Shown: piece by piece, positions 1 through 8,084 of the stretch | Layout: every line of letters starts with the position of its first letter | Position numbering within the stretch: position 1 is the first letter of the stretch | From: Terripilifer ovatus | Lineage (GTDB): Bacteria > Pseudomonadota > Alphaproteobacteria > Rhizobiales > Beijerinckiaceae | Direction: 5' to 3' | Assembly: GCA_029222685.1 (NCBI GenBank) | Contig: JARHVB010000003.1 | Coordinates: 1 to 64,000 of the forward strand | Length of the DNA: 64,000 nucleotides | Translations under genes and position numbers: made by a program | The notes under the pieces: generated by a model | What the model saw: only the letters and a program-made list of their open reading frames with translations | What the model was told of the DNA's origin: nothing | The model's database searches: none

Positions 1-115
1 CGCCACCATCGACCTCAACGAACCCGAAAGTTCTCCTGAATGAGACCGAAAAAGTGTAAGGTATGTCCCGGAACACCTGTCAGGGATGTCCTGGGACTTT
101 ACACTGCGGCGCGTC
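1..115. mobile_element. Probable terminal end of an insertion sequence (IS481-like), truncated by the window edge
   Basis: An open frame enters from the left edge (bases 2-43) and ends with residues DLNEPESSPE and a TGA, which may be the C-terminus of a transposase. It is followed by AGTGTAA (53-59) and its inverted copy TTACACT (99-105). Between them lie two diverged copies of an ATGTCC(C/T)GG motif (63-71 and 86-94). Read from base 103 on the minus strand the sequence begins TGTAAAGTCCCAGGACATCC, similar in style to IS481-family ends. No transposase domain is visible, so the assignment is tentative. Confidence 0.35.
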
Positions 116-140
116 GGGAATGACATTTGCTGCAGCCTCG

Positions 141-1100
141 TCACGGCTTTGCAACGAGCCGGGCGGGATCGAGCTTGCCGCTGACCCGGCCCTGCCCCTT
201 CATCGTGTCGATCCACCACGACACCGCATCAGGCGTCAGCTTGTTACTCATATGCGGGAACGGCAGCGCATCGATGACGGGCTGCGGCAGCTTGGTATAG
301 CCCTGGACAATGACGCGCGCGTCCTGCTGGTTTGCATTGGCCCAGGCAATGGCGTCGTCGATGGCGGCACTGAAGGCATTCGCCGCGGCGCGGTTGTTTT
401 CGATCCAGCTTCGCGTCGCGATATAGGAGATGCCGAGCTTCTCGTCCGCCAGCCCGTCCATGAAACGCGCCGCCAGCTTGCCATTGCCCGATTGCTGGAC
501 TCTCGTCAGGAACGGCTCGACCACCACCGCGCCGTCGACGGATTTCGCTTTGAGCGCATCGTCCGTCTGCGGACTGCCGATCTCGACGAAGTTGATCTTC
601 TTCTCGTCGACTTCCTTTTCGGCGAGCCATTTGCGGAACAGCACATCGACCGACGAGCCAAGGCCAGGAATGATGATCTTCTTGCCTTCAAGGCTGCGCG
701 GATCGGCATAGGGCACATCGGGACGCGTCACATAGGCCATGCCTGCGCCCATGCTGGGCGTCGTCGTCGAGCCAGCAATCAGTTGCAGATCGAGGCCGCC
801 GTCCGCCGCCTGAATGAAGACGGCCGCATTGGGCGCGCCGACTTGAATGGAGCCCGCCATAAGAGCCGCAGGGATTGTCGGGTTCAACGGCACGAACGTG
901 AACGACACGTCGAGACCGTGTCTGGCGAAGAAGCCTTTGTCCTTGGCGACGAAGGCGGGCATGACGTCCGCCAGCAAGGTCGTGCCGATCGTCACCTTCA
1001 CCGGCTCGGCGGCAATCGCCGACGGTGCATAAGCGGCGCATAGCGTGCCCAACACAGCGCCAAGAATGCCCCTGCGAATGGAGATTTTCTTTCCAATCAT
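141..1100 (-). CDS. ABC transporter periplasmic substrate-binding protein (NMT1/SsuA/TauA type)
   Basis: This 319-residue protein has an N-terminal signal peptide (basic start, hydrophobic stretch, cleavage near AIAA at about residue 30). The mature part has the pattern of NMT1/SsuA-like binding proteins: VTIGTTLLADVMPAFVAKDKGFFARHGLDV, where a binding protein compares the partner with 'GLDV', then a GSIQVGAPNAAVF segment. These proteins capture nitrate, sulfonates, thiamine precursors or small aromatics for an ABC importer. The start is preceded by a G-rich ribosome site (about 1101-1107). No cognate ATPase or permease is adjacent. The nearest matching pair is the plus-strand ATPase/permease at 4711-6332, so it may serve that system. 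The substrate cannot be read from sequence. Confidence 0.8.
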   Translation of the reverse strand: MIGKKISIRRGILGAVLGTLCAAYAPSAIAAEPVKVTIGTTLLADVMPAFVAKDKGFFARHGLDVSFTFVPLNPTIPAALMAGSIQVGAPNAAVFIQAADGGLDLQLIAGSTTTPSMGAGMAYVTRPDVPYADPRSLEGKKIIIPGLGSSVDVLFRKWLAEKEVDEKKINFVEIGSPQTDDALKAKSVDGAVVVEPFLTRVQQSGNGKLAARFMDGLADEKLGISYIATRSWIENNRAAANAFSAAIDDAIAWANANQQDARVIVQGYTKLPQPVIDALPFPHMSNKLTPDAVSWWIDTMKGQGRVSGKLDPARLVAKP

Positions 1101-1137
1101 CGTGTCCCCCCCCTGTTATTGATTAGCTAACTATGCG

Positions 1138-2001
1138 TCATGCACCGCCGTCTCCGGCAAGGACGTGCTCGCCACCGTTGAACACCAGCGCGCCGTCGCT
1201 TCTTGCGAGCGCAATGAGCGTGATGCCGTAGCTGCGGGCGCGCTCGACGGCGAGCGACGTGGGCGCGGAAATCGCGACCAGGGCACGGGCGCCGAAGGCC
1301 GCTGCCTTTTCGACCATTTCGAACGAGCAGCGGCTGGTGATGGCGAGGAAGCCGCTGAGCGGATCGGTGCGTTGACGCAGCAAATGGCCGACCAGCTTGT
1401 CGAGCGCATTGTGGCGGCCGACATCCTCGCGGATCGCGTCGATACGCCCATCGAGCCCGCACCAGGCCGCCGCATGGACGGCGCCCGTCGCCGCATTGAG
1501 CTTCTGCCGCTCCGGCAATTGGGCGAGCGACCGGCGGATGGCGCCGATGCGCAGATCGACAGACATGCCGGGCACCATGGCGGCGCGCGGCAAGGCGTTG
1601 AGATCGTCGATGCCGCAAACGCCGCAGCCGGTGCGCCCGGCAAGATTGCGGCCGCGTGCCAGATGCCGCTGCAGCTTGTCCGAGGCCAGCGTAACGACCA
1701 GTTTCAGTCCCGCTTCATCCTCCTCGATGGCGACGCTGCGAATATCGTCGATGGAATCGATGATGCCTTCGGTGAAACTGAAGCCTGTGGCGAAGTCCTC
1801 GAGATCCTGCGGACTGGCCACCATGACCGCGAAGGGGACCGGTGCGTAAACGATCGTCATCGGAGTTTCGACCGGGACATCGCGCGGCGCGCGCTGTCTC
1901 GTCCCGTCGGCGAAGCGGAGCCTTTCCGCCTCATAGCGGACCGACGCGGCGCGCCGGCCCGGATCGGCCTTGAACACGTCTGTCGCAGAAGTCCGGCTCA
2001 T
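1138..2001 (-). CDS. fdhD: Formate dehydrogenase accessory sulfurtransferase FdhD
   Basis: The 287-residue product matches FdhD in length and motifs. It has the redox-active CGVCG motif (Cys126, Cys129) following NLAGRTG, the conserved ETPMTI region near residue 46 and the ATGFSFTEGII segment. FdhD carries sulfur from the cysteine desulfurase IscS to the bis-MGD molybdenum cofactor and is needed for formate dehydrogenase activity. No formate dehydrogenase or other molybdoenzyme subunit lies in this window, so the partner enzyme must be elsewhere. The gene lies 37 bp upstream of the binding-protein gene on the same strand and may be cotranscribed with it. It is divergent from the MDR gene at 2198. 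Confidence 0.93.
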   Translation of the reverse strand: MSRTSATDVFKADPGRRAASVRYEAERLRFADGTRQRAPRDVPVETPMTIVYAPVPFAVMVASPQDLEDFATGFSFTEGIIDSIDDIRSVAIEEDEAGLKLVVTLASDKLQRHLARGRNLAGRTGCGVCGIDDLNALPRAAMVPGMSVDLRIGAIRRSLAQLPERQKLNAATGAVHAAAWCGLDGRIDAIREDVGRHNALDKLVGHLLRQRTDPLSGFLAITSRCSFEMVEKAAAFGARALVAISAPTSLAVERARSYGITLIALARSDGALVFNGGEHVLAGDGGA

Positions 2002-2197
2002 GTCCCGTTATCTCGTTGAGCGATCATCAAGCTGCAAGCTGGGCGATTTGGCAAGCGGCGCGCCTATTTCAGCATTTGCATATTTCAGCGGCTTGGGCAG
2101 ACCGACCGTCAAGTTCTTGTGCGACTGCGAGCAAGTCATCCGGCGTCGACGGTCCTAGTGTTTGTCCGAAGGCGCGATCCGCCGGCGGAGGAACAGC

Positions 2198-3190
2198 ATG
2201 TTCAAGACGGTCCTGGTGCATCAGGCCGGCGGTCCCGAGGTCATGACGCTCGTCGATCAGGACCCGGGTGCGCCCGGCGCCGGCCAGATCCGCCTCCGGC
2301 AGACGGCGATCGGCGTCAATTTCGGCGACATCCACAAAAGGCGCGGATCGGCGCCGCCGCATGCCATGGCCGCCATCGGCCTGCCTTTCACGCCCGGCCT
2401 GGAAGCGGCCGGGATCGTCGAAGCGGTCGGGCCAGGCGTCACCGAATTTCGGGTAGGCGACCGCGTCGCCTATGCCGTCGCCTCCATGCTCGGCGGCTAT
2501 GCGGCGGTCCGATTGTTTGAAGCGCGCCTGGCCCACAAGCTTCCCGACAGCGTGGCCGACGCCGACGCGGCGGCCCTGCTCTACAAGGGGGTCACGGTGC
2601 ACGGCATGATCCGCTCGTGCTACCGGATCGAGCCCGGCCATGTGGTGCTCCTGCACGCGGCCGCCGGCGGGATCGGCACGGTGCTGACGCGCTGGGCCAA
2701 ATATCTCGGCGCGACGATCATCGGCACGGTGAGCCGCGACGACAAGGTCCAGCGCGCGCTCATCAACGGCTGCGACCACGTCATCGTGACCGGACGCGAA
2801 GATTTTGCCGCGCGGACCCTGGATATCACCGATGGCGTGGGCGTCGATGTCGTCTACGACGGCGTCGGCCAGGAGGTGTTCCTGAAATCCTTCGACTGCC
2901 TGCGGAAATACGGAACGATGGTTTCCTTCGGTCAATCGTCCGGCATGGTCAAGCCGTTCGATCCCGTCATGCTGCAGCACAAGGGGCATTACCTGACCAA
3001 GTTCAGCGGCTCGACCTACAATGCCGATGTCAGCGAATACCAGCAACGCCTCGGCGATGTTCTCGACGCGATCGACCAGGGCATCCTGCCGCGTGGAACC
3101 CATGCAACCTACGCGCTCGACGATGTCGTCGCGGCGCATCGCGATATCGAGGCAAGACGCACGATCGGATCGGTCGTGCTGATGCCCTGA
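2198..3190 (+). CDS. Quinone oxidoreductase-like medium-chain dehydrogenase/reductase
   Basis: The 330-residue protein (start ATG at 2198, preceded by GGAGG at 2187-2191) begins MFKTVLVHQAGGPEVM, as in zeta-crystallin/QOR enzymes. It contains VNFGDIHKRRG near residue 45 and the dinucleotide site AAAGGIGTVLTRWAKYLGA around residue 150. No zinc-binding cysteine cluster of alcohol dehydrogenases is seen, so an NADPH-dependent reduction of a quinone or enone is expected. It is 22-34 bp upstream of a Rieske oxygenase gene and probably cotranscribed with it, so it could reduce an oxygenation product or take part in electron delivery. The latter is inference only. Confidence 0.85.
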   Translation: MFKTVLVHQAGGPEVMTLVDQDPGAPGAGQIRLRQTAIGVNFGDIHKRRGSAPPHAMAAIGLPFTPGLEAAGIVEAVGPGVTEFRVGDRVAYAVASMLGGYAAVRLFEARLAHKLPDSVADADAAALLYKGVTVHGMIRSCYRIEPGHVVLLHAAAGGIGTVLTRWAKYLGATIIGTVSRDDKVQRALINGCDHVIVTGREDFAARTLDITDGVGVDVVYDGVGQEVFLKSFDCLRKYGTMVSFGQSSGMVKPFDPVMLQHKGHYLTKFSGSTYNADVSEYQQRLGDVLDAIDQGILPRGTHATYALDDVVAAHRDIEARRTIGSVVLMP

Positions 3191-3224
3191 AGGTGCGTTC
3201 ATATTTCGACAAGTGGAGAAGCCC

Positions 3225-4451
3225 ATGCGTTCGCCCGAGCTCAATGACGATTTCTTCGCGGCGATGGAAAGCTCGATCGTCGACGTCGATGAAGCGCAAA
3301 TGCTGCCGCCATCCTGTTACGCCGATCCGGCCTTCTTCGAATTCGAGAAGGAGGCGGTGTTCGCGCGCGAATGGCTTTGCGTCGGACGTGAAAGCTGGAT
3401 CCCCGAGCCGGGCGATTATTTCACCGCGGAACAGATCGGCGAACGGGTGATCGTCGTGCGCCAGCAGGACGGCAGCATTCGCGCCCTCTCCGCCGTCTGC
3501 CAGCATCGCGCCATGCTCGTGGCCGAGGGACGCGGCAAGACACGCCACTTCCTGTGTCCCTATCACCATTGGGCCTACGGCCTGGACGGGACATTGACCG
3601 GGGCGCCGGCCATGGAGCGCGCCTGCGATTTCGACATGAGCAGGCACAGTCTGCCCGCCATCAGGGTCGAAGTGTGGCTCGGCTTCGTCTTCATCAATTT
3701 CGATCCTGACGCCGTGCCGCTGTCGCCGAGACTCTCGGCCGTCACCGAGGTGCTGAAGAACTATCATGTCGAAACGGCGGAGGAATCGGCCTATCCCGGC
3801 GAGCCTTCGAAAGAATACTGGAACTGGAAGGTCCGGTTCGAGAACAGCAACGACGGCTATCATGCCAACCGGCTGCATGCGGGGCCGGTGCACAATATCG
3901 TGCCGAGCGCGCTGGCGAGTTTTCCGGATCTCCCGAGCGATACGGCAGGGTATTTCCGGTACAACCAGACGCTCCACATGGACGCCAGTTTCAATCCGAC
4001 CTTGAAGGCCGTGCTGCCGGTCTTCCCCGGCCTGACGCCCGACGAACGCCACCGCATGCTGTTCATCAATGTGCCGCCGACCCTGTTCATCGTCGGGCGC
4101 AGCGAAACGCTGACCTACAATATTTTCTTCGTGCACGGCCCCGAGGCAATGTCATCGCAGCGCGGCTGGATGGTGCCGCCGGGCGTCTCCGAGCTGCCGC
4201 TCTTCAAGGAGCGCCTGCAGATGAACGTTGACGGATCGAAGCCGATCTTCGAGCAGGACCGCCATGTGGACGAACAGGTGCAGATCGGCCTGCGCTCGCG
4301 CTATGCCAACCGCGGCCGATATTCCTGGCAGGAGAAAAGCCAGCAGGAATTCAACCGCTGGCTGGTCGAGCGCTATCGCAGCCATTGGGCAAACCTGCAG
4401 CGCGGGAGGCAGGCGCCATTCTCGCAAACAAGCCGAAGCCGCGGATCGTGA
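3225..4451 (+). CDS. Rieske non-heme iron oxygenase, alpha subunit
   Basis: This 408-residue protein has a complete Rieske [2Fe-2S] site (Cys92, His94, Cys111, His114) and a mononuclear iron site of the form ENSNDGYHANRLH (His213, His218, with Asp210 as the bridging acid). The family adds one or two oxygen atoms to aromatic rings, amines or quaternary ammonium compounds, using electrons from a reductase. No reductase or beta subunit is adjacent. I chose ATG at 3225, with TGGAGA five bases upstream; an in-frame GTG at 3213 is possible. It sits between an MDR gene and an ABC transporter on the same strand, which suggests its substrate is what the importer brings in. Confidence 0.9.
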   Translation: MRSPELNDDFFAAMESSIVDVDEAQMLPPSCYADPAFFEFEKEAVFAREWLCVGRESWIPEPGDYFTAEQIGERVIVVRQQDGSIRALSAVCQHRAMLVAEGRGKTRHFLCPYHHWAYGLDGTLTGAPAMERACDFDMSRHSLPAIRVEVWLGFVFINFDPDAVPLSPRLSAVTEVLKNYHVETAEESAYPGEPSKEYWNWKVRFENSNDGYHANRLHAGPVHNIVPSALASFPDLPSDTAGYFRYNQTLHMDASFNPTLKAVLPVFPGLTPDERHRMLFINVPPTLFIVGRSETLTYNIFFVHGPEAMSSQRGWMVPPGVSELPLFKERLQMNVDGSKPIFEQDRHVDEQVQIGLRSRYANRGRYSWQEKSQQEFNRWLVERYRSHWANLQRGRQAPFSQTSRSRGS

Positions 4452-4617
4452 GGCGGAATTGCCTATTCCAACGCCAGGATGACCGCCTTTGTGCATCGCC
4501 CGTAGGCAGGCAGCCGCTCGTCAGCAAACCCCACAATTTCATGTGCATTTGCAAACAGGAGTGCCGGCTGCCGATCAGCTTTCTCCTGCGAAGAGCCGCC
4601 GCTTTGCGCTTGGCTCG

Positions 4618-4653
4618 TGATTTGCCTTGTGACTTGCCTTGTAACTTGCCTGT
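4618..4653 (+). repeat. Three tandem copies of a 12-bp unit in the leader of the ABC ATPase gene
   Basis: Units TGATTTGCCTTG (4618-4629), TGACTTGCCTTG (4630-4641) and TAACTTGCCTGT (4642-4653) follow each other without a gap in the 259-bp interval between the Rieske gene and the ABC ATPase gene. The first two differ at one base. They lie about 57 bp upstream of the start at 4711, inside the likely untranslated leader. The role is unknown. Confidence 0.75.
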
Positions 4654-4710
4654 CTGGCGCCTGCCCACAGGGTTTCAGCAGGAATGCGCTCAGTTTGCAG
4701 GAGGCGTGAC

Positions 4711-5529
4711 ATGTATCAACCCAATGCCGGCCTTTCGCGCATGAGCGGCGCGGACAGGCGCCTGGTGCGGATTTCCAATCTGGAAAAGAAATACCAGACG
4801 CGCGACGGCAAGGCGATCCATGCGCTGGCGGATGTCAATCTCGACATCGAAGAGGGGGAGTTCGTCAGCATCGTCGGCCCCAGCGGCTGCGGCAAGACAA
4901 CATTGCTCAAGATCCTGACGGGCGTGCTGTCGCGGTCGAGCGGCGACATCCTCATCGCCGGCAGCAGGCTCAGCGGTCCCAGCCGCGAGATCGGCGTCGT
5001 CTTCCAGGCCCCCGTTCTGCTGCCGTGGCGCACGGTGATCGAGAACGTCATGGTGCCGATCCAGGTGCAGAAGCGGGACCGGGCGGAGTTCGAGAGCCGG
5101 GCAAGGCGCCTGCTCGCCATGGTCGGGCTTGCCGGGTTTGAGGACAAGTACCCCAGCGAATTGTCCGGCGGCATGCAGCAGCGTGTCGGCATCTGCCGCG
5201 CGCTCGTGCACGATCCGTCGTTCCTGCTGATGGACGAGCCGTTCGGCGCGCTCGATGCGATGACGCGCGAGACGATGAACGAAGAGCTGCAGCGCATCTG
5301 GCAGGAGAGCAAGAAAACCGTTCTGCTGGTGACGCACAGCATTCCCGAGGCTGTTTATCTGGCGGACCGGGTTATCGTCATGACGCCGCGGCCAGGCCGC
5401 ATCGTCGAGGTGATCAAGGTGGATCTGCCGCGGCCCCGCGTGCTCGCCATGCACAATACGGCCGAGTTCGGCAAATATGTGAGCGCCATTCGCCGGCACT
5501 TCAATTCCGCAGGAAAGCTGGACGCATGA
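4711..5529 (+). CDS. ABC transporter ATP-binding protein (SsuB/TauB/NrtD type)
   Basis: The 272-residue ATPase has Walker A GPSGCGKTT (56-64), signature LSGGMQQR (151-158) and Walker B FLLMDEP (171-177). It also has the GALDAMTRE D-loop wording typical of nitrate/sulfonate/taurine importers. It would energise import of a small anion or heterocycle across the inner membrane. I chose ATG 4711 because AGGAGG ends seven bases before it; an upstream ATG at 4684 is in frame but lacks a ribosome site. The stop overlaps the permease start by four bases (ATGA), so the two are coupled. The binding protein at 141-1100 belongs to the matching family. Confidence 0.93.
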   Translation: MYQPNAGLSRMSGADRRLVRISNLEKKYQTRDGKAIHALADVNLDIEEGEFVSIVGPSGCGKTTLLKILTGVLSRSSGDILIAGSRLSGPSREIGVVFQAPVLLPWRTVIENVMVPIQVQKRDRAEFESRARRLLAMVGLAGFEDKYPSELSGGMQQRVGICRALVHDPSFLLMDEPFGALDAMTRETMNEELQRIWQESKKTVLLVTHSIPEAVYLADRVIVMTPRPGRIVEVIKVDLPRPRVLAMHNTAEFGKYVSAIRRHFNSAGKLDA

Positions 5530-6332
5530 GCGCCGAAACCCGGAAATATTTCAACACTGCGGCCGGTGGTTTTGTCCTGGCGCTGACGACGTTTGTCGCG
5601 TTCATCGGCCTGTGGGAAGGCGCGGTGCGCCTGTTCGATGTTCCCAAAATCATCCTGCCACCGCCCACATCGATTGCGGTGGCGTTCTGGAGCATGCTGC
5701 AGGGCGGCGAACTGCCATGGCACACGGCGGTGACGCTCTATGAGATCCTGCTCGGGTTTCTGCTCGGCGCGCTCGGCGGATTGCTGCTCGGTTTCGGGAT
5801 CGCGCTGTCGCCGCTGTCCGAGCGGATTTTCTATCCTTATGTCGTCGCGTTCCAGACGGTGCCGAAAGTGGCGATCGCGCCGATCATCGTGATCTGGTTC
5901 GGCTATGGCGTCACCTCGAAAGTGATCATCACCGCCACCATCGCCTTCTTTCCGTTGCTCGCCAATGCGATCATGGGCCTGCGCGCCGCGCCGCAGGACC
6001 AGGTCGAGATGATGGAGACCTATACGGCCTCGCGCTGGCAGGTGTTCCAGCTTGTCCGCCTGCCGCAGGCGTTGCCCTACATCTTTGTGGGCCTCGACGT
6101 CGCCATCGTGCTGTCGGTCATCGGCGCCATCGTCGGCGAGTTTGTCGGCTCCAAGGCGGGGCTCGGCTACCTGATCCTGCAGAAGAATTTCAACTTCGAC
6201 ATGGCCGGAACCTTCGCGGTGCTGATCGTCCTGTCGCTGATCGGCGTCGGTGTTCACGCCCTGATCAGCTTCGTGCAGCGCCGCATCGTCTTCTGGATCG
6301 ACGTTTCGGGGGAGCGCGTCACCGGGGCGTGA
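5526..6332 (+). CDS. ABC transporter permease (SsuC/TauC type)
   Basis: The 268-residue integral membrane protein has about six hydrophobic segments. A cytoplasmic loop carrying the EAA-like region (METYTASRWQVFQLVRLPQALPYIFVGLDVA) contacts the ATPase. Its length and pattern match the BPD_transp_1 permeases of sulfonate/nitrate/taurine/HMP importers. Translation is coupled to the ATPase through an ATGA overlap. Its 3' end overlaps the convergent hydrolase gene by 14 bp, leaving no room for a terminator between the two transcription units. Confidence 0.9.
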   Translation: MSAETRKYFNTAAGGFVLALTTFVAFIGLWEGAVRLFDVPKIILPPPTSIAVAFWSMLQGGELPWHTAVTLYEILLGFLLGALGGLLLGFGIALSPLSERIFYPYVVAFQTVPKVAIAPIIVIWFGYGVTSKVIITATIAFFPLLANAIMGLRAAPQDQVEMMETYTASRWQVFQLVRLPQALPYIFVGLDVAIVLSVIGAIVGEFVGSKAGLGYLILQKNFNFDMAGTFAVLIVLSLIGVGVHALISFVQRRIVFWIDVSGERVTGA

Positions 6333-6990
6333 TCCGCCAGGCTTCGCTCACGAGATCCGACGTCACGATCAGCGCGTGGTAGATCGCCATGGTCCGCACC
6401 GACGTCTCGTGCAGTTGCGGATCATAGGCCGCGCAGGCGTCCTCGGCGAGGAACACACTATAGTCGCGGTGGAAGGCATCGCGCACCGCGGTCTCGACGC
6501 AGCATTCCGTCGTCAGCCCGCAGATGACCAGCGTATCGATGCCCCTCGCCCTGAGCAGCAGGTCGAGTTCGGTATCCTGGAAGCTGGCATAGCGGGCTTT
6601 CGACACGCGGATGTCCCGATCGCCGGGCGTGAGCCGATACCACTCCGCGCCCCATTTACCCTTGCGGCAGACGCGCCTGTCCTCGACCTCGGCCTGGCCC
6701 AGCCGCGACCGGCGCAGGATGGCGGCGCGGGAATCGAGCGCCGCGCTGGTCTCCAGGGCGATGAAGACCACGGGAATGCTCGCCGTACGCGCCGCCTGCA
6801 CCAGACGTTCGCTTGCCGCGACGGCGGGCTCCACCGCCGACATGTCGACGCCCATGCGCGCCATGACGCCATCGGGATGGGCGAAATCGTTCTGGATGTC
6901 GATGACCAGCACTGCCGTGCGCGACGGATCGAGAATCTGCGCCAGTTCGGCGGCACCGGGGGAAAACGAGCTCCAAAGTCTTGCCACCAT
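6319..6990 (-). CDS. Isochorismatase-family cysteine hydrolase, RutB-like
   Basis: This 223-residue enzyme has the family's Asp-Lys-Cys triad: Asp31 in VIDIQNDF, Lys131 in VSKARYASF and Cys164 in TTECCVET. The family includes isochorismatases, nicotinamidases and the ureidoacrylate amidohydrolase RutB. It lies 2 bp downstream of a RutA-like monooxygenase gene, and RutA and RutB act consecutively in uracil catabolism (ring opening, then ureidoacrylate hydrolysis). Hydrolysis of a carbamoylated or amide ring-opening product is therefore likely. The remaining rut genes (rutC, D, E, F, G) are not in the window, so the substrate may not be uracil itself. Confidence 0.85.
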   Translation of the reverse strand: MVARLWSSFSPGAAELAQILDPSRTAVLVIDIQNDFAHPDGVMARMGVDMSAVEPAVAASERLVQAARTASIPVVFIALETSAALDSRAAILRRSRLGQAEVEDRRVCRKGKWGAEWYRLTPGDRDIRVSKARYASFQDTELDLLLRARGIDTLVICGLTTECCVETAVRDAFHRDYSVFLAEDACAAYDPQLHETSVRTMAIYHALIVTSDLVSEAWRITPR

Positions 6991-6992
6991 GA

Positions 6993-8069
6993 TCAGGCCG
7001 CCGGTTTCAGGCTGGCGCGCAGGGGCGGCAGCACGTCTGTGCCGAACAGCCTGAGATCCTCGATATAATCCGGAAAGATCAGCATCATCCCGTTCAGGTC
7101 ACAGAAGCGCAGGGTATATTCGATCTTCTGCCGCAAGGTTTCGGGCGCACCGAAGATGACCGAGGTCATGAAGGCATCGCGTGCGCGCGCCACCAGCGCG
7201 CTTTCCTTGCCATCCGGCTTGCGGCCATAGCTTGCCACCATATTGGCGATGGCCTGCGTGTCCGCCCCCGCCCGGTAACCCATGACGCGCGCCTCCGCCT
7301 CGGCATCGGTCGCGCCGGGCACGATCGTGTACATGGCGAACATTTTAAGGTCCTTGCCATATTCGGCGCCGATCTGTTTGGCCCGGCGGCTGTTGGCGCC
7401 GATCTCTTCTTCCGTCGCGCCGTGCACGAAGCCGGCATCGGTATAGCGGGCGGTATACCGCAGCCCCACTTCGGACGTGCCGGCGCAGATCAGATCGGGA
7501 CGCGGCTGCGAGACAGGCTTGGGGTTGGCGATGCAATCGACCATCCTGTAATAGGCGCCATCGAAATCGACGCGCTCCTCTTGCCACAGGCGCGTCAGCA
7601 CCTGCACCCATTCTTCGGCGCGGTCATAGCGGGCGTCGTGATCGAGCTCCGGGCTCCACGCGCCCATCTGCTCGAACTCGCCGCGATAAGCGCCCGAAAC
7701 GATGTTGAGGCCCGCCCGTCCGTCGCTCGCATGATCGAGCGTCGCCACCATCTTGGCGATGACGGCGGGATTGTGCAGCAGCGTATGCGCCGTGGCCCAG
7801 ATTTTCACTCGCTCCGTTACCTGCGACAAAGCCGACATCAGCATCAGGGATTCCAGCGAATTGTCCCAATGGCCGGTTTTGCCGCCGTAGCCGCGCCATT
7901 TCATCATCGACAAAAGGAAGTCGAAGCCCAGGCGATCGGCGAGCATCGCCACCTGCTTGTTGAGGGCGAAGGACGCATCGATGGACGGCGTGGTGTCGGA
8001 GATGATCCAGCCGCCATTGGCCATCGGCATGAAGATGCCAAACATATAATCCTGATCGGCAAGGCGCAT
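6993..8069 (-). CDS. LLM-class flavin-dependent monooxygenase, RutA-like
   Basis: The 358-residue protein is a bacterial luciferase-like, FMNH2-dependent monooxygenase. Its N-terminus (GIFMPMANGGWIISDT), the SMMKWRGYGGKTGHWD segment near residue 57, ATAHTLLHNPAVIAKM and the ICAGTSEVGL region all follow the order and wording of pyrimidine monooxygenase RutA as I recall it. RutA opens the uracil ring between N3 and C4. A flavin reductase (RutF-type) is needed but none is nearby. The gene is followed after 2 bp by the RutB-like hydrolase and preceded by an amidohydrolase gene (15 bp), so the three form one minus-strand operon for an N-heterocycle. Confidence 0.85.
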   Translation of the reverse strand: MRLADQDYMFGIFMPMANGGWIISDTTPSIDASFALNKQVAMLADRLGFDFLLSMMKWRGYGGKTGHWDNSLESLMLMSALSQVTERVKIWATAHTLLHNPAVIAKMVATLDHASDGRAGLNIVSGAYRGEFEQMGAWSPELDHDARYDRAEEWVQVLTRLWQEERVDFDGAYYRMVDCIANPKPVSQPRPDLICAGTSEVGLRYTARYTDAGFVHGATEEEIGANSRRAKQIGAEYGKDLKMFAMYTIVPGATDAEAEARVMGYRAGADTQAIANMVASYGRKPDGKESALVARARDAFMTSVIFGAPETLRQKIEYTLRFCDLNGMMLIFPDYIEDLRLFGTDVLPPLRASLKPAA

Positions 8070-8084
8070 GCGCTTCCCCTCCGC

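Noticed and set aside
63..1043. 326-codon plus-strand frame opposite the first binding protein
   Set aside because: The minus-strand protein has a signal peptide and family motifs. The plus-strand product is an Arg-rich shadow.
1138..2001. fdhD as evidence of a local formate dehydrogenase operon
   Set aside because: No formate dehydrogenase subunit is encoded anywhere in the window.
2069..3244. 391-codon minus-strand frame opposite the MDR gene
   Set aside because: The MDR reading frame has a dinucleotide-binding motif and a good ribosome site. The antisense frame has neither.
4618..4653. Short tandem repeats as a CRISPR array
   Set aside because: Units are 12 bp with no spacers between them and no cas genes nearby. 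They are plain tandem repeats.
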